Below the pieces are notes generated by a model. The model had not been told where the DNA came from. It saw nothing but the letters and a program-made list of their open reading frames with translations, and made no database searches. A program made the position numbers and the translations under genes. Below, piece after piece: positions 51,401 to 56,561 of a stretch of DNA of 64,000 nt (the first letter of the stretch is position 1; every line of letters begins with the position of its first letter). Origin of the DNA: Echinarachnius parma (taxonomy: Eukaryota > Echinodermata > Echinoidea > Clypeasteroida > Echinarachniidae); NCBI GenBank assembly GCA_037951105.1, contig JBAMJV010007723.1, positions 1 through 64,000 of the forward strand, read 5' to 3'.

Positions 51401-54139
51401 AGGGGGAGGGATGGAGAGAGACTCCTAAATCCGTTACTGTTTCCATCTTAAAACGAAATGATATTGATACATCACAAATAGGTAGATTTGGAGTCAGGCG
51501 TTACACTCGCTTCATACCCGGGGGTGTTTCACAAAGATCCTATCAAAGTTGAACTTAACTCTAAGTTGGACTTAAACATTATGGAAAGCCGTTAGTTTCT
51601 TAGATTTTTTATTGTGCAAGTTTTTTTTTAAATGCATAAAATGTTGGTTCAAATCATTAATATTTTCTATTATCAAGGATATTACATGTTCTTGATGTAA
51701 GAGTTATGAAAAGTCTAAAATACTTGCATTTTTGCTTTTGAATATATTTTATTCCAAGGCTATATGGCTTACCACAAGTTTTAAGTCCAACTACGAGCTA
51801 AATTAAACTTAGTATCTTTGTGAAACACCCCCTGATCATTTTGAAGCGGGTACACATAATTATCTTCTATAGACGTTATAAAATACCATGAATACACAGT
51901 TACCACACAAACAACGCTACGTTGTAAACGTGTACATGTGCCTCATCGTATGTAAACAGGTTGGCTCGGCGCCAGGCGAGAGCGGTCGCTCCATGGAGGT
52001 TGTGAGGTGAGACGCGGGACCAAATGGATCGCCAACAACTGGCTCTCCGTAGACGACAAGAGGGACAGGTACGTCGTGTACTATACCATATCGGAAAGAA
52101 CACAGTGTGATCACTGTTGTTTCACACTGTGGTCCACATTGTGAACGCAACATGAGGACTATGTTCAATTGGAGCGTTTCAACAGTGTGAACACTCAATA
52201 CACTGTTAATGCACACACTATGTATACCATGTTAAAGCGGAGCGTTTTAGTAACAATGTGGAAAATCATCATACTTTGAACACACTGTGAACACACCGTG
52301 AAACACACTGTGAGCACACTGTCAGGTCACTGTTTTATACACTGCTTTCACATCTGCGTAATAAAGCGTGTGGGCTGACAGGTGTGTTCACAGTGTGATG
52401 GGTTTGGACACTGTAAAGCCCGGCGCAGACAGAGCCGACTCGACCCGATCCGACTGGTTTCAATCAAGCTAGAGTCGGGCCCGGGCTGTCGGAGCCGATT
52501 CATCGTGTTGAATCGGCCCCGACTGGCATCCGACTCTCTCTCGATTGGCAAAATGTGTGTTGCAAGGCACTGAAAACTGAGCCGATCCGAATGAAAACCA
52601 GTCAGTCGGCTCTGTCTGCAGAGGGCTTTAAACGCTCAAATGTATTAATCTACAAATTGTGTTTACATTGTGGCAAACTGTGTGCTTTCCCGTATGTTAT
52701 TCCACGGGGTGTTTCACAAAGATTCTAAGTTTGAACTTAACTCTAAGTTGGACCAAACAATAATGGAGAGTGTATAGCCTTGGAATAAAACATATTCAAA
52801 AGCAAAGACATACAAGTATTTGAGACTTCCAACAAAAATATATATCAATAATGTCAAGGTTCTTTGATAATAAAACATACAACTGCCTTTTTAACATAAC
52901 TGTTCCAACAATTTAACAAAGAAATATAACGGCTCTCCATAATTGTTGGGTCCAACTTAGAGTTAAGTTCAACTTAAAATCTATGTTAAACACCTCCATG
53001 AACTACTTTTCGAGAATGTCGAGCCAAATATCACTGCATCGTCACATTATCTCTGTGTGTAAATCGTTGTTCTCGCCAGTCGTAATCCATCGAGGCGCAA
53101 AACATTGGCAAAAGGCTAGTACTATTAGTAGCATTATAACTACTACATTATAAAGGGTGGCCCCCAAAAACAACGGAACGGGGCACTTCCCAAAATAAAG
53201 TAACAAAATGATTATGTCCATCGGATAGGGTGTCCTTTCCAATGAAAAACGATAGCAAGAACAGTCATTTTGGTCTTGTAGTTTTTGTTTTAGGGCGCTG
53301 TGAGTTACACCATGTCAGGATCCCATTTTTGTCAATTTTTACCAAGTCAGTGCTTGATAAATCGCAATTCCTGACCGTCATGGCATCGAACAACTATGCC
53401 CATTCTCTCGGCACACAGCTGAATGCACACTAACAATGGCGCGCGTATTGCTCGTTGTTTGATGCTATGACGGGCAGTAAGTGCGATTTATCAAGCACAG
53501 ACTTGGTAAAAATGGACACAAATGGGAACCTGACATGATGTCACTCACAGCGCCCTAAAACGAAAACTACACGACCAAAATGACTGTTCTTGGTATCGTT
53601 TTTCATTAGAAAAGACACCCTAGCCGATGGACATAATAATTGTGTTATTTTATTTTGGGAAGTGGCCCGTTCAGTTTTTTGGGGGCCACCCTGTATACTC
53701 TATGTTGGGACGCGGTTAGCGGAAACTTCATTATCAACTATGCCATGTATGGTAAGGGAAAATACAACTGGGACGAAGACAAATATCCGTCCCTCTTTCG
53801 TCCAGTAAAAAATAGTAAACTTGCTTTTCCTTGCAACATCCCAATAAAAAAGGACGTAAATTCAAACTTAATGAATTAATTCATTCCATTGTTGTGTATA
53901 CCAGACAAGCGCAGTACGTCAACTCCTTGAAGAATTATATGTGGAGAACTACCACATCACCCTCAACGTCCAAGAGCAGCACACATGACAGACAGGTGGC
54001 AACGGAACAAGCACAGAAGAAGGCACCTTTTGACGAAGATGACACATTCACGCAACTGAACTGTGGGGAAACTAGTACTAGTACCCAAAGATTCCCTGGC
54101 GAGGACTACCAAATGCAAGCCAATTTACGACAACCATAA
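29498..54139 (+). CDS. P4HTM: Transmembrane prolyl 4-hydroxylase, copy A (nine exons, one frameshift)
   Basis: Spliced gene for an ER-membrane 2-oxoglutarate/Fe(II)-dependent prolyl 4-hydroxylase. Exons: 29498-29689, 33350-33431, 35064-35571, 35896-35953, 47842-47978, 48804-48894, 49318-49445, 51960-52068, 53905-54139. All introns are GT-AG with matching phases, giving 512 codons, close to the family length. Order: hydrophobic N-terminus (residues ~12-30), two EF-hand loops with canonical Asp/Glu ligands (~148-159 and 187-198), and a double-stranded beta-helix core. Predicted iron ligands are His293 and Asp295 in GGHYHAHHD and His410 in SLHGGCEV; Lys420 in TKWIANNW should bind 2-oxoglutarate. 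Vertebrate P4HTM acts on HIF-alpha, but the substrate here is unknown. Exon 7 has one surplus G in a GGGG run (49399-49402) that shifts the frame; it could be a sequencing error or a real lesion. The first ATG is preferred because it has A at -3. Intron 4 hosts another gene. Confidence 0.93.
30187..30752. mobile_element. MITE family A, copy 3 (in P4HTM-A intron 1)
   Basis: AGGGATAGTTAAGTTTTGG at the left and ...CAACTATCCCT|TTAA at the right, ~566 bp, with a family A body. Confidence 0.82.
31244..31924. mobile_element. MITE family B, two partial copies fused
   Basis: The first copy starts AGGGATCTAGTAACTTTG after TTAA and runs to about 31605 without its right end. A second, left-truncated copy follows at once (about 31612-31924) and ends ...GTTACTAAGTCCCT|TTAA. 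This looks like a deletion or recombination between two insertions. Confidence 0.75.
32185..32480. repeat. Dispersed repeat with poly-G/poly-C runs and 'cgagaccaagacca' motifs
   Basis: Begins 'gcagtggcgtacccaggatttt', a phrase common at repeat ends in animal genomes. It contains G runs (32220-32230, 32327-32350) and a C run (32456-32470), plus three variants of 'cgagaccaagaccattg'. Open frames through it are low-complexity artefacts. Confidence 0.5.
32999..33277. mobile_element. MITE family A, copy 4 (internal deletion)
   Basis: Has both ends (TTAA|AGGGGTAGTTCAG... and ...GTACTACCCCT-like) but is only ~279 bp, having lost about half of the family A body. It ends ~70 bp before P4HTM-A exon 2. 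Confidence 0.8.
33350..33431 (+). CDS. P4HTM: P4HTM-A exon 2
   Basis: 82 bases between acceptor ccaaacag and donor gtaatt. It encodes IGHIRRVELDPGRTVSMKTL and the start of a PPIFE segment completed by exon 3. This corresponds to the 'VGHERKVQL...LKPLLFE' part of vertebrate P4HTM, recalled from memory. Confidence 0.88.
33529..33692. mobile_element. Foldback MITE, relative of family H
   Basis: Inverted ends 'attacgtgaacataaagag' and its complement; the interior includes 'ttgcgattaatcgcaagtc' and 'gccaatcagatgtgcgca', as in family H copies at 33944 and 40502. About 164 bp. Confidence 0.65.
33944..34111. mobile_element. MITE family H, copy 1
   Basis: Ends AGGGCCCCGTTGCAGAAAGA and complement, with a 'gatacaatcaattgtaag' arm; 168 bp; set in a long pyrimidine-rich tract (33790-34310). 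The AGGGCCCCGTTGCAG end suggests a hAT-type parent, which is inferred. Confidence 0.8.
34359..34736. mobile_element. MITE family B, copy 8
   Basis: TTAA|AGGCATCTAGTAACTTTGT at the left and ...GTTACTAAGTCCCT|TTAA at the right, 378 bp. It lies ~330 bp before P4HTM-A exon 3. Confidence 0.83.
35064..35571 (+). CDS. P4HTM: P4HTM-A exon 3: EF-hand region
   Basis: 508 bases, acceptor accattatag and donor gtcagt. It begins VKNFLTTEECDYI (the family's FLTDEEC-like motif) and carries two EF-hand loops, DVDGDAVLDPQE and DQDSDARLEPRE. The exon is GC-rich against AT-rich introns. Confidence 0.95.
35896..35953 (+). CDS. P4HTM: P4HTM-A exon 4
   Basis: 58 bases, acceptor accttaaag and donor gtaagg. It encodes IVALTRLPPEIVYTSEEMQ, matching the 'VLRLTRLSPEIVELSEPLQ' region of vertebrate P4HTM. 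The donor runs directly into MITE C copy 2. Confidence 0.92.
35958..36179. mobile_element. MITE family C, copy 2, inserted in a splice donor
   Basis: A 222-bp element with inverted ends (GGCCCGGCGCAGACAGAGCC... / complement ending GGGCT), flanked by TAA at 35955-35957 and 36180-36182. The left TAA is part of the exon 4 donor gt|aa, so donor bases +5 and +6 are the first two bases of the element. The other three copies begin AG; this one begins GG. Confidence 0.88.
36683..36835. repeat. (CA)n microsatellite with CACG interruptions
   Basis: About 150 bases of CA repeat with CGCA interruptions, in P4HTM-A intron 4. Cysteine/valine-rich frames across it are artefacts. A poly-C run lies at about 36457-36475. 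Confidence 0.95.
37134..37630. mobile_element. MITE family A, copy 5
   Basis: TTAA|AGGGGTAGTACAGCTTTGG at the left and ...GAACCACCCCT|TTAA at the right, 497 bp, in the same orientation as copy 1. Confidence 0.83.
37867..37969. mobile_element. Short foldback repeat, ~103 bp
   Basis: 'gtaaatgcagcgcattcgag' and its near-complement 'gagaattgcgctgcatttac' enclose a GC-rich turn 'ggaggcgaagccgagtgcgc'. A hairpin-forming MITE is likely. Confidence 0.65.
38166..38171 (-). promoter_or_regulatory. Candidate polyadenylation signal AATAAA for the sulfotransferase gene
   Basis: First AATAAA on the minus strand past the stop codon that I noticed, about 455 bases downstream. Assigned from position only. 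Confidence 0.25.
38626..39934 (-). CDS. Sulfotransferase exon 3: stem and catalytic domain
   Basis: 1309 bases from acceptor caatcattcag to TAG. It holds the whole luminal catalytic domain uninterrupted and ends ...VKQFNKKK. GC content is well above the surrounding intron. Confidence 0.92.
38626..44335 (-). CDS. Type II membrane sulfotransferase (three exons), nested in P4HTM-A intron 4
   Basis: Exons 44335-44209, 40286-40229 and 39934-38626 join in frame with GT-AG introns to 497 codons plus TAG. Exon 1 encodes a short cytoplasmic tail and one membrane segment (PVFLLAIIMGLGLALIVTLEL, residues ~21-41), as in Golgi sulfotransferases. The stem (~43-180) is polar and holds a tandem duplication, NRNVEVRQYASQ / NRHAEVKQHASQ. 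The catalytic domain has the 5' phosphosulfate loop VFQHVFKCGGTT (~239-250) and the 3' phosphate-binding motif YFTVLREPMDRIVSSYLYC (~325-343). This fits the Golgi carbohydrate sulfotransferases using PAPS. The acceptor sugar and a precise orthologue cannot be named. The ATG at 39997-39999 continues the exon 3 frame but is upstream of a good acceptor, so the spliced start is preferred. Confidence 0.85.
40229..40286 (-). CDS. Sulfotransferase exon 2 (58 bases)
   Basis: Acceptor ttatttcag and donor gtgagt. It encodes (W)RFGVGNGQLMNSNYNENT(G), with outer residues shared with the neighbours. The phases match exon 1 (one base) and exon 3 (two bases) exactly. Confidence 0.7.
40502..40674. mobile_element. 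MITE family H, copy 2 (in sulfotransferase intron 1)
   Basis: CAGGGCCCCGTTGCAGAGAG... and complement ...CTGCAACAGGGCCCTG; arms contain 'gatacaatcgattgtaag'; ~173 bp. Same family as 33944. Confidence 0.82.
40716..41100. mobile_element. MITE family A, copy 6 (right side lost)
   Basis: TTAA|AGGGATAGTTTCGTTTTGG at the left, with a family A body to about 41060-41100 and no right terminal repeat. Confidence 0.7.
41699..42133. repeat. Foldback element L duplicated in tandem (216-bp period)
   Basis: Two near-identical copies (one mismatch seen) of 'gatccagttctaaaaaaaaa' ... 'ttttgttagaactgga', at 41722-41914 and 41938-42133. They are separated by a repeat of the left flank 'tgcatgcaattcgcaattc'. 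Each copy is itself an inverted repeat through 'aaaatgcagtgcattt'. Confidence 0.9.
42230..43946. repeat. Tandem array, ~156-bp unit, about 11 copies
   Basis: The unit contains 'gatcggacaagaactcggac', 'atcatggttaccatggcaac' and 'actccgccccacaccaaaat'. The first unit is divergent and longer; the others are almost identical. It sits in intron 1 of the sulfotransferase gene and passes into the GC-rich minisatellite at 43947. Read-through frames here are repeat artefacts. Confidence 0.95.
43947..44006. repeat. GCGGACGCG minisatellite passing into (CGG)n
   Basis: Several copies of a 9-base GC-only unit followed by GGC triplets, then a short hairpin 'tatcccccgaagtggttcggggg' (44010-44036). It is the most GC-rich stretch of the window and lies just inside intron 1 of the sulfotransferase. 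Confidence 0.9.
44209..44335 (-). CDS. Sulfotransferase exon 1: start and membrane anchor
   Basis: ATG at 44335-44333, 42 codons plus one base, then donor gtaagt. It encodes MSSNWKVINLWRTIKP followed by the hydrophobic anchor. A partial second copy lies about 70 bp further upstream. Confidence 0.8.
44398..44465 (-). pseudogene. Partial second copy of sulfotransferase exon 1
   Basis: The minus strand reads STNWKVDLRRTIKPVY beside SSNWKVINLWRTIKPVF in the true exon 1, so about 60 bases are clearly homologous. The ATG is not kept, a codon pair is missing and the membrane segment decays into unrelated sequence. It is a local duplication remnant in the gene's 5' flank. Confidence 0.7.
45111..45307. 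repeat. (CA)n microsatellite with (CACACACG)n middle
   Basis: About 195 bases of CA repeat; the centre (about 45184-45242) alternates with CG in a regular eight-base period. Confidence 0.97.
45608..47661 (-). mobile_element. LINE (Jockey/CR1-like), 5'-truncated, with poly-A tail
   Basis: On the minus strand the element runs from a truncated 5' end near 47661 through a reverse transcriptase frame (47638-46319), a ~680-base 3' untranslated part that includes a 35-base G run (C on +, 45914-45951), to a 28-base A tail (T on +, 45608-45635). No endonuclease domain remains, as expected from 5' truncation during target-primed integration. It lies in intron 4 of P4HTM-A. I could not find a convincing target-site duplication by eye. 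Confidence 0.88.
46319..47638 (-). CDS. LINE reverse transcriptase, C-terminal ORF2 part
   Basis: About 440 codons without interruption. The fingers/palm region starts at KNKKSVGIDGIS and the thumb follows. Diagnostic motifs: GDKANPDNYRPISLLP, HQSGFRSKHST, AVDLQKAFDLVNH, HGVPQGSILGPILFLIFIND, and the catalytic YADD. These place it in the Jockey/CR1-type non-LTR group; a finer clade needs a search. The first residue is only where the truncated frame opens (TTG), and VLKEIFS precedes it in frame. The intact frame suggests a fairly recent insertion. Confidence 0.93.
   Translation of the reverse strand: MKNKKSVGIDGISSFILKLCGIDIVKSITCIINKSISQGVVPKRWKIAKIIPIFKKGDKANPDNYRPISLLPAVSKLLERVIQRQLVRFLTDNNTLTKHQSGFRSKHSTSTTLIQVTDEWLMSLDNGMYTGVVAVDLQKAFDLVNHDILLAKLTASTGLKGKSYEWFYSYLNDRRITTSINNTMSTELPVSHGVPQGSILGPILFLIFINDMPNCFNNCSVHLYADDTVLYYSNKNPQSIENVLNVELQNLQVWMDRNKLKINCTKTVCMLIGTKCMLHKHGKLKLYIYDKMIEQVQHLKYLGVFIDSQLKWTVHIDHLCKKISKMVSFLGRLSKYINESCLTMLYNAVIIPHFDYGDVVWSSATKTQLDVLQKIQNRAGRIILNINLLEHRSVHEIHDILNWKTLQIRQTRHIHSLMFKILHDMAPVYLLEKFTFKNN
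47842..47978 (+). CDS. P4HTM: P4HTM-A exon 5: HxD iron-binding motif
   Basis: 137 bases, acceptor ccttctgcag and a weak donor gttttg. It encodes VVRYHPGGHYHAHHDSDD, with predicted ligands His293 and Asp295, then a Cys-containing stretch ending ...ETRC(R). The weak donor is chosen because it alone keeps phase with exon 6. Confidence 0.92.
48140..48262 (-). mobile_element. tRNA-derived SINE-like fragment
   Basis: The minus strand contains 'cccgggtttgaatcttgg', a plausible RNA polymerase III B box, followed by 'tctcggatggtgacgttaaa', a phrase common in tRNA-derived animal SINEs. No A box is convincing. It is followed on + by poly-G and a (CAAAA)n stretch (48280-48475). Confidence 0.4.
48804..48894 (+). 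CDS. P4HTM: P4HTM-A exon 6
   Basis: 91 bases, acceptor atttgcag and donor gtacac. It encodes YVTVLYYLNDVDDGGETAFP and FADMSMESPQ. GGETAFP is the family's conserved loop before the distal half of the barrel. Confidence 0.95.
49065..49152. mobile_element. Foldback family M, right-end fragment
   Basis: 'taagttcaacgttgcatctttgtgaaacat' matches the right ends of the family M copies at 51520 and 52705. The left half is absent. Confidence 0.55.
49318..49445 (+). CDS. P4HTM: P4HTM-A exon 7, with a one-base frameshift
   Basis: 128 bases, acceptor atttcag and donor gtaaat. The frame reads YEAKMSYDYTDLSDHCYDSN LIVKPERG up to GGGG at 49399-49402, then must skip one G to continue as KAILWYNHDMDRATG, the conserved strand seen also in copy B ([15 protein letters not shown]). 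As printed, the frame hits a stop eight codons later. With 127 bases the phase would fit both neighbours. Confidence 0.9.
49500..49925. mobile_element. Degraded family A-like MITE
   Basis: Shares 'atttcagctgtttctaaccc', 'aacaaagtttattccgcc' and 'cctcacacaaaaaca' with family A in order, but the ends are not preserved. Confidence 0.45.
51118..51313 (+). other. Exon-like open stretch in P4HTM-A intron 7
   Basis: A 196-base stretch bounded by 'taatctttcag' and the strong donor gtaagt. It is open in one frame (IPWDWEDDNCTADMLPPL...). No domain is recognised, and copy B has no counterpart. Joined to exon 7 it would be read in another frame with an early stop, so it is not a normal part of the enzyme. 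It could be a poison exon, a piece of another transcript or chance. Confidence 0.25.
51520..51832. mobile_element. Foldback family M, copy 1
   Basis: 'gggggtgtttcacaaagatc' at the left and 'gatctttgtgaaacaccccc'-like text inverted at the right (...tatctttgtgaaacaccccc). The arms pair through 'aactctaagttggac', ~313 bp. Confidence 0.8.
51960..52068 (+). CDS. P4HTM: P4HTM-A exon 8: distal His and 2-oxoglutarate Lys
   Basis: 109 bases, acceptor tgtaaacag and donor gtacgt. It encodes [19 protein letters not shown] and TKWIANNWLSVDD. His410 should be the third iron ligand and Lys420 the 2-oxoglutarate anchor. The copy B exon is also 109 bases with the same phases. Confidence 0.96.
52085..52415. 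repeat. CACACTGTG-rich repeat in P4HTM-A intron 8
   Basis: Many words such as cacactgtg, cacagtgtg and 'acactgtgaacac', related to the minisatellite at 27740-28330 but not in regular units. It starts ~17 bp after exon 8. Confidence 0.75.
52417..52628. mobile_element. MITE family C, copy 3
   Basis: TAA|AGCCCGGCGCAGACAGAGCC at the left and ...GGCTCTGTCTGCAGAGGGCT|TAA at the right, ~212 bp, in P4HTM-A intron 8. Confidence 0.85.
52705..52995. mobile_element. Foldback family M, copy 2
   Basis: 'ggggtgtttcacaaagattc' at the left; right side 'gagttaagttcaacttaaaatctatgttaaacacc' with some decay; ~290 bp. Confidence 0.78.
53153..53693. mobile_element. Foldback Tc1/mariner-like MITE, 541 bp
   Basis: A near-perfect palindrome with ends AAGGGTGGCCCCCAAAAA / ...TTTTTTGGGGGCCACCCTG between TA dinucleotides. 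The arms include 'gtcattttggtcttgtagtt'. The CAGGGTGGCC ends and TA site fit Tc1/mariner-derived elements. It lies in P4HTM-A intron 8. Confidence 0.83.
53905..54139 (+). CDS. P4HTM: P4HTM-A exon 9: C-terminus and stop
   Basis: 235 bases from acceptor gtataccag to TAA. It encodes QAQYVNSLKNYMWRTTTSPS and a polar Ser/Thr/Gln-rich tail ending ...NLRQP. Phase and position match copy B's last exon, but the tail sequences are unrelated. Confidence 0.85.
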
Positions 54140-54205
54140 TGGATCAAATCTCTCGATTATTCCATATTATACATGTAGAATAATCATGATTGGATCAATA
54201 CAAGT

Positions 54206-54305
54206 ATGGGACTATAGTACTACTCAAAGATTTCTTGGCGAGGACTAACACAAAAGCAAGCCAATTTACGCCTACCATAATAATACAATCTTGATTATAC
54301 TATAT
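54206..54305 (+). pseudogene. Duplicated fragment of P4HTM-A exon 9 end
   Basis: 'actcaaagatttcttggcga', 'ggactaacacaaaagcaagc' and 'caatttacgcctaccataat' repeat, with about 20% change, the last ~70 coding bases and 3' flank at 54075-54170. It has no splice acceptor of its own. Confidence 0.75.
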
Positions 54306-54739
54306 CATTCTTTTCTAAGAGCAAGATTTTCTTGAATGTTCGAGTTTTTCCTGATTGACCTTGCTTCAGGGTCCTGATGTCTCCGCTTTCATGTACTGTA
54401 GGCAGTTGTTTATGGCCTAGTCCCACTGCCCCGTTTCTTCTTCCGGTTCATATCCATTTGACAATCAAGAAGGTACTAGCAGGAAACGAAATGATGTGGA
54501 CCAAGTTCGGAATGGACTTAGTAGGATACTTTTAGTTTCGCGTGAAACGAAACGTCATGGAACTTCAACGTTTGCAAGATACTGATCGTTTCGCCACATT
54601 TTGATCGGATAGGAAACGGAAGGAGGAGCGGAGCAGTGAGCCTAGGCTACTATGGTATGGCGCAACTTAAGACGTTTCGCTGGAAACCATAACCGGAATT
54701 GTCTGATGCCGTTTAATCTGGCATTTTGTTTGCATATAA

Positions 54740-54965
54740 AGCCCTCTGCAGACTGAGCCAACTCGACCCGATCCGACTGGTTTTCGTTCGGATCGGCTTA
54801 GTTTTCAGTGCTTCGCTACACATATCTTGCCAGTCAAAAGGCAGTCGGATGTCAGTTGGGGCCTATTCAACACGATGAATCGGATCCGACCGACTGGGCC
54901 CAACTCTAGCCTGATTGAAACCAGTCGGATCGGGTCGAGTCGGCTCTGTCTGCATGCAGAGGGCT
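54740..54965. mobile_element. MITE family C, copy 4
   Basis: TAA|AGCCCTCTGCAGACTGAGCC at the left and ...GGCTCTGTCTGCATGCAGAG... ending GGGCT|TAA, ~226 bp. It lies between the convergent P4HTM genes. Confidence 0.82.
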
Positions 54966-56091
54966 TAATACAATAACAATTTCCGGCAAGGTTGAAGGGA
55001 TGTTGGGGAAGGGTTACAGTTCAAAAGACCACCGCCCCTCTCTCAAAATTTGTTATAAGTATGCTTGTATAACTGTATTATAACAATGCAAAACAAATAA
55101 CTAATTAATCACTATCTGACAGAAAACTAGTAACGTTTTATTGCACCAATGTTGCGTTAATGTTCACCTACTAATAATAGAGACCATTCAGCAGTAATAT
55201 TATTATTGAAATGCTAATAAAATCTCTACAACTGGCAAAAGTTATTTACACAAATCTAGGTCATATAAACGAAACCACAACAATGCAAGATACTCAATTT
55301 TGACATTCAAGAAAATTACTTTAAATAAGTTGGCGAATGCTTAAAGCTATATTCTAAAAATACACAATGAGATGTCAATTTTATCGAAGGAAATGTAAAA
55401 TAGTATTTCTTCTTCAATATAAGAAGAGAACTATATAAAAGAGAACAGTGAATGTTTTATTGAAATCAAACAATAGATCGAATCAAATCTCAGAACTTTG
55501 GAATCAAATAAATCAAACGATGTGTATTATTACAAAGAATACACGTAATAATACATAATATTTATATAGCGCTTTATACTGATGTTTCTAAGCGCATTTC
55601 AAACGGAAAATAATACATCTAATACAGTGTGCATGCGCCTGGAGAAAAAAATATATATCAATACCAATATTAAAAGTATTATCGCTACAATTATATAACA
55701 ATATTATGTAACACTAAGACATAAAACATAATGTGTTATTGTGTTTAACCAAAAATCCTACGGCTGATTAAACAGGTAAGGTGTGATTTAAATGTATCTA
55801 CTGTGGGGACATCTTGGATATGATGGGGAATCTTGTTCCAAAGGGTTGGAGCATTATTGTGGAGAAGGCACGGTCACCATATCTGGTCGTACTGCGGTAA
55901 TTATGGTCTGCACGACTATACACTTTAAGTGCACCAATGAAATATACCAACTTGTACTCGGCGTTTAGTGCATATTTGGCACATAAATACGGCGACTCCC
56001 TATCCTACCTCTGATTATGTTCCCTATTATAGGCCACATGTCTACTATTTTGAGAGTTACAGAAGGGGACAGTACTGTTAGTCCTCTTGCC
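54966..56091. other. Intergenic gap between the P4HTM copies; retroposon-like segment
   Basis: No gene seen. 55560-56000 includes 'tatttatatagcgctttata' and 'ttgttccaaagggttggagc', phrases I associate with 3' parts of dispersed retroposons in marine invertebrates; I could not name the family. Confidence 0.35.
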
Positions 56092-56097
56092 TTTATT
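56092..56097 (-). promoter_or_regulatory. Candidate polyadenylation signal AATAAA for P4HTM-B
   Basis: Minus-strand AATAAA about 250 bases beyond the copy B stop codon, at a plausible 3' UTR distance. Positional evidence only. Confidence 0.3.
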
Positions 56098-56347
56098 TGT
56101 TTTTCCACAGGACGAATTGCATTTAGTATAATATAATAACAAAACATAATTATAATTTGTTGCGCGCTATCTGTCTAGTTACACTATTCAGAGTGGTCAT
56201 GGTGGCTATAAGGTTCAGTTTAACAAAGCGATTTTATATGTATACTCCATGGGGAGTATAATTAAAATGAAATCATGACATATTTTCGTTTACTGTGTAA
56301 ATTGATAGCTATATACAAAGTGTATGCTAAATCATTTATCCTACATT

Positions 56348-56561
56348 CTATAACTCTTGGTGCTGTAATGTGTCTTCCGTTGTTCCTGCTTCACCAGATG
56401 GTGGCGCTATTTCTTTCTCTGGTTCAGTGTCGATTGTCATTTCCTCTTTCTCGTCGGCGTCACCATGGTGATCGTCTATGTCTTCTTGCGCCTCTCCGAT
56501 GTCTTCCGAGGATGCTGAAGTGTTAGCTGGTTTAAGTATTTGCTCCTGGTGCTTCATTTGT
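56348..56561 (-). CDS. P4HTM: P4HTM-B last exon: acidic C-terminus
   Basis: 214 bases from acceptor tatttttgaag to TAG. It starts (R)[11 protein letters not shown] and continues as an Asp/Glu-rich tail ending ...TLQHQEL. Same entry phase as copy A exon 9. Confidence 0.82.
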
